Shown here piece after piece: positions 37,586 through 43,873 of a stretch of 64,000 nucleotides of DNA; the first letter of the stretch is position 1; every line of letters starts with the position of its first letter. Origin of the DNA: Ensifer sp. MPMI2T (GTDB lineage Bacteria; Pseudomonadota; Alphaproteobacteria; Rhizobiales; Rhizobiaceae); the NCBI RefSeq assembly GCF_004827385.1, contig NZ_SRXN01000001.1, forward strand, positions 186,001-250,000, read 5' to 3'. Below the pieces are notes generated by a model, which saw only the letters and a program-made list of their open reading frames with translations, had not been told where the DNA came from and searched no databases. A program made the translations under genes and the position numbers.

Positions 37586-38512
37586 TCAGTCGTGAAACGC
37601 CTCGACGAACTTGCGACGGCCAAGCATGAAGGCGTCGGCGACGTGCCGCAGGGGCGCGAGATCCACGTCCGACTTGCCGGCCTTGATGAGTTCGGCAAAG
37701 CGCCGGTAGAGCATCGGATATTCCTGTTCCGGTTCCTCGTGCACGAGCTTGCCGTCGACGGCCAGTTTGGCGCCGCCTTCGGAGAGAACCATTTCGCCGG
37801 CGTCGGTTTCCGCGACGATATCCCAACTCTGCTTGCCGGTCTGGCGCCAATCGAATTCGGCCGAAACGCTGAGCTTGCCCGCGTCGCTGAACGCGATGGT
37901 CGCCGCGATCGGAGCGTCGCGGTTTTCCGGAAACTCGAGCGTCGCCGACGTGATGAAGATCGGGCGGGGCAGGATATGGGTGACGATCGAGAGCGCGTTG
38001 ATGCCCGGGTCGAACACACCAAGCCCGCCGGCTGCCCAGATCCACTCCTGATTCGGGTGCCAGTGGCGGACATCCTCCTTCCAGATGATCTTGACGTTGC
38101 GGATCGCGGTTGATGCAAGAAACGCCTTGGCGGCTTCGACTGCCGGCGCATAGCGCGAATGCCAGCTGGCAAAGAGCGAGACGCCCTTCGCCGCCGCCAG
38201 CGCTTCGAGATCGGCAACCTCGCTCAAGGTCGCGCCCGGGGGCTTCTCGAGGAAGACGTGCTTGCCGGCCTGGAGCGCCACGTGTGCCGCCTCATAGCGG
38301 TATTGCGGCGGCATGCACAGCGAGACGGCGTCGATCGCCGGCACTGCCTCCAGCATGGCCTCGATGGACTTGAAATTGTCGATGCCGTCGACCGTTCCGT
38401 GGCGGCTTGCCGCCGCGATCAGCCGGTAGTCGGCGTTCTTTGAAATGGCAGGCAGGTGCTGATCGCGCACGATCTTGCCGACGCCGACAATCGCAATTTG
38501 AATGGGGGTCAT
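37586..38512 (-). CDS. D-galactose 1-dehydrogenase-like Gfo/Idh/MocA oxidoreductase
   Basis: The 308-residue protein has the N-terminal Rossmann start IAIVGVGKIVRDQHLPAI, the EKPPGATLSE (EKP) motif and a long identity run around WKEDVRHWHPNQEWIW and GLGVFDPGINALSIVTH. These blocks match, from memory, Pseudomonas D-galactose/L-arabinose 1-dehydrogenase, which starts oxidative galactose breakdown by making the lactone. No other galactose or arabinose gene is adjacent, so the specificity is inferred from motifs only. Confidence 0.83.
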   Translation of the reverse strand: MTPIQIAIVGVGKIVRDQHLPAISKNADYRLIAAASRHGTVDGIDNFKSIEAMLEAVPAIDAVSLCMPPQYRYEAAHVALQAGKHVFLEKPPGATLSEVADLEALAAAKGVSLFASWHSRYAPAVEAAKAFLASTAIRNVKIIWKEDVRHWHPNQEWIWAAGGLGVFDPGINALSIVTHILPRPIFITSATLEFPENRDAPIAATIAFSDAGKLSVSAEFDWRQTGKQSWDIVAETDAGEMVLSEGGAKLAVDGKLVHEEPEQEYPMLYRRFAELIKAGKSDVDLAPLRHVADAFMLGRRKFVEAFHD

Positions 38513-38712
38513 GGTGCTTCGCTCGGATTAGTATGATTTATTCTCGATCCTTGTAGCAGATTGAAGGCAGCGGACAAGCACGGTTCGGTCCTGCATCACG
38601 CTGTCACGCGGATTGTACAAGTTATCGGCGTCCTTTGTCCTCGGCGGGGATAATTTGGCTGTTCGCCGGCAGACGGTATCGGTACCGTAAAACGGGTTGT
38701 TGAGGATTTGCA

Positions 38713-39555
38713 ATGACACAAACCATTCGCCACGCGACGCGCGCCGAACTCGACACGATCATCGACTGGGCTGCGCGAGAGGGATGGAACCCCGGACTGG
38801 AGGATGCCAACGCGTTCTGGGCGGCAGACCCGGAGGGCTATTGGGTTTCGACCGAGGAAGACACCCCTGCTGCCGCGATCTCTCTCGTGCGTTACGGCAC
38901 CGACTACGCGTTTCTTGGTTTTTACGTCGCTCACCCTGCCTATCGCGGCAGGGGCATTGGTCTGGCTCTGTGGAAGCGGGCAATTGCCGAGGCGGGCGAG
39001 CGGACCATTGGGCTCGACGGTGTCGTGGCGCAGCAGGAGAACTATCGGAAGTCGGGCTTCGTCTGGTCTCACGCGAATATTCGCTATGGCGGCGTCGTCG
39101 ACGTGAAGGAACCGTCCGGCACGAACCTGATCGAAGCAGCGCCGATCCATGCGCCCGCCTTGATCGAATACGATCGCCGGTTCAACCCGGCAAGCCGCGA
39201 TGCTTTTCTGCGCGAATGGACGAAGCCGTTGAGGACGCGCCGAAGCGTTGTGCTGCTGCGTGATGGAACGATCACCGGTTACGGAACGCTGCGGGCCTGC
39301 AGGGAGGGATTCAAGCTCGGCCCGCTCTTCGCCGACACGGAGACCGGAGCCGATCTCATTTTTCGCAAGCTTGCCGCAGATGCCAAGGGCACTCAGATCT
39401 ATCTCGACATCCCCGAGCCGAATGCCTCCGCAAGAGCACTGTGCGATCGCTACAACATGAAACCCGTCTTCGAAACTGCCCGCATGTACCGCGGTCCGGC
39501 ACCGGATCTTCCGCTGGGGCGGATCTACGGGATCACGACGTTCGAGCTTGGGTGA
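38713..39555 (+). CDS. GNAT family N-acetyltransferase (two-domain)
   Basis: The 280-residue protein has an N-terminal GNAT domain with the acetyl-CoA loop around AHPAYRGRGIGLALWKRA (about 73-90). A C-terminal second domain, about residues 135-280, is of the kind called Acetyltransf_18. Substrate is unknown. The start MTQTIRHATRAEL at 38713 is about 200 bases from the divergent dehydrogenase. A hairpin follows at 39575. Confidence 0.85.
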   Translation: MTQTIRHATRAELDTIIDWAAREGWNPGLEDANAFWAADPEGYWVSTEEDTPAAAISLVRYGTDYAFLGFYVAHPAYRGRGIGLALWKRAIAEAGERTIGLDGVVAQQENYRKSGFVWSHANIRYGGVVDVKEPSGTNLIEAAPIHAPALIEYDRRFNPASRDAFLREWTKPLRTRRSVVLLRDGTITGYGTLRACREGFKLGPLFADTETGADLIFRKLAADAKGTQIYLDIPEPNASARALCDRYNMKPVFETARMYRGPAPDLPLGRIYGITTFELG

Positions 39556-39574
39556 CTACAACGTCGCGGCATTA

Positions 39575-39613
39575 CTGCACGATTCCTCAAGTCGATTTTG
39601 AGGAAACGTGCAG
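39575..39613. terminator. Convergent hairpin (second half of the type A repeat) between GNAT and ABC-F genes
   Basis: Outer arms CTGCACG (39575-39581) and CGTGCAG (39607-39613) and inner arms TTCCTCAA (39583-39590) and TTGAGGAA (39598-39605) form a long hairpin between two stop codons. The CTGCA...TGCAG design matches the second half of the element at 47004. A terminator role is inferred from position. Confidence 0.6.
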
Positions 39614-39617
39614 CGGA

Positions 39618-41507
39618 TCAACTGATCATCGCCTCTTCGTATTCGGTCGACAACTCCAGCCACTGCTCCTCCGCCTCGGCCAGCTTCGCGGTGGCATCTG
39701 CGCGCTCCTTGGCCTTCTGCGCGGCCTTTGCCGGAGCTTTTTCATACAGGCCCGGATCTGCGAGCTCGGCATCAAGTGCCTGAATCAGTTTCTCCAATTT
39801 CCCCGTCAAAGATTCGATCTCATTGATCTTTTTCTTGAGAGGTGCCAGCGACGCGCGCTTGTCGGCATTGGCCTTGCGCTGATCCGCTTTCGACAGGGCC
39901 TCGTCCGATCCATTGATCCTCGGCTTGTCGTCCCGGGGCTTAGGGCCGCCGACGATCAGGCCACGGTAGTCTTCGAGGTCGCCATCGTAGCTGGCCACCG
40001 TTCCTTCGCGCACGAGCCACAGCCGGTCGGCAGTGGCCTCGATCAGATGCCGGTCGTGTGAGATGAGGATGACGGCACCGGAATAGTCGTTGAGTGCTGT
40101 GATCAGTGCGTTGCGGCTGTCGATGTCGAGATGGTTGGTCGGCTCGTCGAGGATCAAGAGGTTCGGCGCGTCGAAGGAGGCAAGTCCCATCAGAAGCCGC
40201 GCCTTCTCGCCGCCGGAAAGATCTTTCGCCGCGGTATCCATCTTTTCTGTCGCAAGCCCCATTTGTGCGACGCGCGAGCGAACCTTCGCTTCCGGCGCAT
40301 CGGGCATGCGGCGCCGGACGTGTTCCACCGCGCTTTGCGTCGGCACCAGATCGTCAAGCTGGTGCTGGGCGAAGAAGCCGATCTTCAGTCCTGGGGCGAT
40401 CCGGACATCGCCGGCTTCCGCCTGGAGCCGGCCGGAGATGAATTTCGCAAAGGTCGACTTGCCGTTGCCGTTCGAGCCGAGCAAGGCGATGCGGTCGTCC
40501 GCGTCGATGCGGAGATTGAGGCGCTTGAGGATCGGCTTGCCCGGTTCGTAGCCGACTGCACCGCCCTGAATGGCGACGATCGGAGAAGCCACCTGTTTCT
40601 CAGGATCAGGAAAGGAAAAGCCATGAACGTGCTCCTCGATGACGGCCGCCACGGTGCCCATGCGCTCCAGGGCCTTGACGCGGCTCTGCGCCTGGCGGGC
40701 CTTCGATGCTTTTGCCTTGAAGCGGTCGATGAAGCTCTGCAGATGCTTGCGCGCCGCTTCGTTCTTGGCTTTCGCCTTCATCTGCAATTCGTCGGCTTCC
40801 GCCTTCTGCCGTTCGAATTGATCATAGGAGCCGCGATAGAAGGTCAGTTTCTTCTGATCGAGGTGAACAATCGCGTTGACGGCAGTGTTCAGGAGGTCAC
40901 GATCGTGGCTGATGATGATGACCGTGTGCGGATAGCGGCGGATATAATCTTCAAGCCACAACGTACCTTCGAGGTCGAGGTAGTTGGTCGGCTCGTCGAG
41001 AAGAAGCAGGTCGGGTTCGGAAAAGAGAACGGCCGCCAGCGCCACGCGCATGCGCCAGCCGCCGGAGAAGGACGAGGCAGGACGCTGCTGCGCCTCATGG
41101 TCGAAGCCAAGGCCGGCGAGAATGCTTGCCGCGCGCGCTTCCGCGGAGTGGGCACTGATGTCGGCAAGTCGCGTCTGGATGTCGGCGATCCGGTGTGGAT
41201 CGGTCGCGGTCTCGGCCTCGGCGATGAGCGCGGTGCGTTCCTTGTCCGCCTTGAGGACGATCTCGATCAACGGCTCCTCGGTGCCGGGCGCCTCCTGCGC
41301 CACCTGGCCGATGCGCGCATTTTTCGGCAATGACACACCGCCGGCTTCCGCCGACAACTCGCCGGTAATCACCCGGAAGAGCGTCGATTTACCCGCCCCG
41401 TTGCGTCCGACGAGCCCCGCCTTCGTGCCCGCCGGAAGCGTCACGGAAGCATTTTCGATGAGAAGACGGCCCGCAATTCGGGCGGAGAGACCGGCGATCT
41501 GGATCAT
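39618..41507 (-). CDS. ABC-F family ATPase (Uup/YheS-like)
   Basis: The 629-residue soluble protein has two ABC domains: Walker A GRNGAGKST at 34-42 and GSNGNGKST at about 344-352, with signatures SFSGGWRMR and LSGGEKARLL. An inter-domain linker is rich in Lys, Ala and Arg, and a C-terminal coiled coil (about 560-629) is present. There are no membrane helices. ABC-F proteins act on ribosomes rather than as transporters; the exact subfamily is not settled by eye. ATG 41507 gives the normal length. Confidence 0.92.
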   Translation of the reverse strand: MIQIAGLSARIAGRLLIENASVTLPAGTKAGLVGRNGAGKSTLFRVITGELSAEAGGVSLPKNARIGQVAQEAPGTEEPLIEIVLKADKERTALIAEAETATDPHRIADIQTRLADISAHSAEARAASILAGLGFDHEAQQRPASSFSGGWRMRVALAAVLFSEPDLLLLDEPTNYLDLEGTLWLEDYIRRYPHTVIIISHDRDLLNTAVNAIVHLDQKKLTFYRGSYDQFERQKAEADELQMKAKAKNEAARKHLQSFIDRFKAKASKARQAQSRVKALERMGTVAAVIEEHVHGFSFPDPEKQVASPIVAIQGGAVGYEPGKPILKRLNLRIDADDRIALLGSNGNGKSTFAKFISGRLQAEAGDVRIAPGLKIGFFAQHQLDDLVPTQSAVEHVRRRMPDAPEAKVRSRVAQMGLATEKMDTAAKDLSGGEKARLLMGLASFDAPNLLILDEPTNHLDIDSRNALITALNDYSGAVILISHDRHLIEATADRLWLVREGTVASYDGDLEDYRGLIVGGPKPRDDKPRINGSDEALSKADQRKANADKRASLAPLKKKINEIESLTGKLEKLIQALDAELADPGLYEKAPAKAAQKAKERADATAKLAEAEEQWLELSTEYEEAMIS

Positions 41508-41823
41508 GCCGCGCCTTTTGCCCGGACTTTTCCGGGAAGGCAAGGGGTGCGCCGGTGACAGCCGAGGCTGGTGGCTGGTGGGGGCTTGGTTGGGTTTTTC
41601 AAGGGGCAATTGTTATCGAATCGTGGACAACGTGTTCCGATAATCAATACTTCTAAACATCATCATGAGGGACCACATTTATTGTGGAAGAGCGCTCCCA
41701 AGCTTTTCCGACTACCGGATCGGATCGAACGCTATCGGCAAGGCCACCGCGTTGGAAGGAAACCGGTCCGGGCAATTCGTACGAAATCGTCGTTCAAGCA
41801 ACGACCGCTCAGGAGAGATGATC
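41508..41823. other. Divergent control region between ABC-F gene and the small secreted paralogues
   Basis: No gene is credible. TTATCG (41613-41618) and CGATAA (41638-41643) form a short dyad. The stretch 41600-41690 is more AT-rich than its surroundings, as expected for a promoter zone, and AGGAG at 41811-41815 serves the first small gene. Confidence 0.4.
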
Positions 41824-42108
41824 ATGAGGAATGCTATCCATACTGCGCTGGCTGCAGCCCTGGTTGCCACTGCCGTTCTCGGCGGCGCATCCGCCGCCTT
41901 TGCCGGGGGCAGCTACTACGAAGGCGTCAGCGACAAGCCGCTTTTCACCGACCGGGCTCCCAGGGCGCGTGACGCTTCGGCCGATGGCGTCCGCGGCCGC
42001 AATGGCTCCCTCGACCGCACGTCCACCGGTTCGGTCTCGAGCTACGGGTCGCAGCCTGCCTACATCTCGGGCGGCGACGGCGAATATTATCAGGGCATTA
42101 GCCGCTAA
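41824..42108 (+). CDS. Small secreted protein, paralogue 1 (function unknown)
   Basis: I do not recognise this 94-residue protein. It has a clear signal peptide with cleavage after AFA (residue 27). The mature part starts GGSYYEGVSDKPLFTDRA, and near the C-terminus it repeats the idea as GEYYQGIS (86-93). The middle is Ser/Gly/Arg/Asp-rich and probably disordered. It has no cysteines. AGGAG eight bases before ATG 41824 favours that start over ATG 41818. The next gene, 74 bases downstream, is a diverged copy. Confidence 0.8.
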   Translation: MRNAIHTALAAALVATAVLGGASAAFAGGSYYEGVSDKPLFTDRAPRARDASADGVRGRNGSLDRTSTGSVSSYGSQPAYISGGDGEYYQGISR

Positions 42109-42182
42109 CGCAGGACTCCTCCCAACCGCGGGCACGGCGTGAGAACGCCGCGCCCGCATCCATTTCAGCAAGGAACGATCCT

Positions 42183-42464
42183 ATGAATAAATCCATTGCA
42201 GCCCTTCTCGTCGCCGTCGCTGTGACTGGCGTCGCCTCCACGGCAAGCGCCGGCGGCAGCTACTACAAAGGCGTCAGCTCGACGCCGCTCTTCACCGGGC
42301 GCGCGGCGGCTTCGGCCGGTACCGGCGTTGCGGCGAGCACCGCCGATAATGGTGAATTTTATGCCGGTGTTGACAACAAGTCCGTCGACGCGGCGTCGAC
42401 CGGCGCGATTGCCAATGGCCGCGCAGCCGTGAACGTCTCCGACGACTACCAGAACGCCCGTTAA
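42183..42464 (+). CDS. Small secreted protein, paralogue 2 (function unknown)
   Basis: This 93-residue protein has a signal peptide ending ASA (residue 23). Its mature start GGSYYKGVSSTPLFTGRA is nearly identical to that of the gene before it, and a second GEFYAGVD motif lies at 57-64. STGAIANG resembles STGSV in the first protein. AAGGAAC lies before the ATG. The pair is a local gene duplication, probably co-transcribed and exported to the periplasm. No function can be assigned. Confidence 0.8.
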   Translation: MNKSIAALLVAVAVTGVASTASAGGSYYKGVSSTPLFTGRAAASAGTGVAASTADNGEFYAGVDNKSVDAASTGAIANGRAAVNVSDDYQNAR

Positions 42465-42539
42465 TCTGCCAATAGGCGAGCCGAGCGACCCGATCCCGCC
42501 GAGTGCGGAGCCGGGTCGCTTCATATTTGGCGATGCGCG

Positions 42540-43619
42540 TCAGGCGGCATGCGGCACACAGGCCCTGCCGCTCGTCTTCTCGATGTCTGACGAATAGACC
42601 CGAATGCCCCCGTGCGCCCGCGCCGCGGTCAGCGCTAGTTCGGCCTGCCCCAGCAACTCAGTCGCGCTCGTTGCAGCAGGGGTCAGCGCAATGCCGGCGG
42701 AAAGGGAGAGAGATTCGCTGGTGAAGGCACGGCCGGGCGGCGTGATCGCCAGCTCTGCGACACTTTGATGGATGCGCCGCGCGATCGCCGCGGCGTTTTC
42801 CGCGGTGACGTCGTAGCAGACGAAAGCGAACTCCTGCGGGCCGACCCGCGCAACGAAGTCATTCTTCTTGATCGTCTTGCGGAAGATGGTGGCGAGCTCG
42901 CTCAGCACCTTTTGGGCCAGCGCGCCGCCATGTTGTTCTCCAAGGTCTCGCAATCCTTCCACCGTCGCCAGGACAAGCGCCGCGGACTGACCGGATGGCT
43001 GGGTCTCGAAGACGGCCGCAAGTCTTTTCGAAAGGGCTGCCTGGTTCGGCAGACCGGTCAGTCGATCCCGAGTGAGAGCCATGCGGCTTTCTTCCAGATC
43101 CCCTTCCAACTCGCCTAACCGTTCGGAATGCGTCTCTATCGCTGCGAGCAGCGCGGTTTCCTCATTCGTCAGCAGCCCTGCCGCGTCGCGTAACCGTGCC
43201 GCTTCATCGGCGAATTCCGACATGGTTGCGACCGGATCGGAGGCAAGTCGAGCGGCGAACCGCTTCAGCTGATCGTTGAAGACGTGCTTTCGCGCCAAGG
43301 TATCGCCGAGCATCGTCGTCAGCTCGCCGAGTGCCTGCTGCGCCTCCGCGCGTGCGCGGTCGGCCGCAAGCGCGCTATGGCCAACCAGTTTGTGCTTGAT
43401 GCCAAGCTCGTCCAGCGCTTCCTGCGTCGGCTCGGGACCGAGCGCCGCGAGATCGCGCGATAATTGCGGCATCTGACCGGACAGCGCTTCATAGATCAGC
43501 TCGTAATTGCGGGGGAGGGCGGCGACGCCGAGCCGCATCATCGAATGCGCCAATTTTTGGATGATCGCCGCATTTCGTGCCTGCGATCGGCCGCGCGCCG
43601 TTGGAGGATGCTGGGTCAT
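42540..43619 (-). CDS. GGDEF-domain protein with degenerate active site
   Basis: The 359-residue protein has an N-terminal helical region of the kind seen in some diguanylate cyclases (LPRNYELIYEALSG at 35-48), a coiled region, and a GGDEF fold from about 183 (DRLTGLPN at 185-192). The signature that should read GGDEF is GPQEF (260-264), and the upstream metal-binding Asp position reads ATVEGL. Diguanylate cyclase activity is therefore unlikely; nucleotide binding or a partner role is possible. There is no membrane helix. It is divergent from the ligase-acyltransferase fusion. Confidence 0.85.
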   Translation of the reverse strand: MTQHPPTARGRSQARNAAIIQKLAHSMMRLGVAALPRNYELIYEALSGQMPQLSRDLAALGPEPTQEALDELGIKHKLVGHSALAADRARAEAQQALGELTTMLGDTLARKHVFNDQLKRFAARLASDPVATMSEFADEAARLRDAAGLLTNEETALLAAIETHSERLGELEGDLEESRMALTRDRLTGLPNQAALSKRLAAVFETQPSGQSAALVLATVEGLRDLGEQHGGALAQKVLSELATIFRKTIKKNDFVARVGPQEFAFVCYDVTAENAAAIARRIHQSVAELAITPPGRAFTSESLSLSAGIALTPAATSATELLGQAELALTAARAHGGIRVYSSDIEKTSGRACVPHAA

Positions 43620-43754
43620 TGCTGTGCCTTTGATGCCGGTGTCGAACTCGCTTCGCACTATCTGCGGCGCGAATTTAAGAGATCCTGAAAGTATCCGAGC
43701 AACGGAGATAAAATGCACGATATGGTTGCCGAATCGTGATCGGTTGCGGCGAGG

Positions 43755-43785
43755 CAATCGGTGCTGCTGTTTGCCGCACCGATTG
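43755..43785. promoter_or_regulatory. Perfect 10-bp dyad in the GGDEF/fusion-gene control region
   Basis: CAATCGGTGC (43755-43764) and GCACCGATTG (43776-43785) are perfect inverted copies separated by eleven bases. It lies 136 bases upstream of one gene start and 89 of the other. It may be an operator for both or a leader hairpin. Confidence 0.6.
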
Positions 43786-43820
43786 TCACAGAAGTTGTCG
43801 CTTTTGCTGTGGCCCGATAC

Positions 43821-43847
43821 TTGACTGCTTGAGTCACCAATTATATG
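43821..43847 (+). promoter_or_regulatory. Candidate promoter of the ligase-acyltransferase gene
   Basis: CTTGACT (-35 core 43821-43826) and TATATG (43842-43847) are separated by 15 bases and resemble the Sinorhizobium sigma-70 consensus CTTGAC...CTATAT, though the spacer is short. A TGACT...AGTCA dyad (43822-43836) overlaps the -35. The ribosome site AGGAGG is at 43863. Confidence 0.5.
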
Positions 43848-43873
43848 CCGCTTCGCTGAAATAGGAGGCGGTC

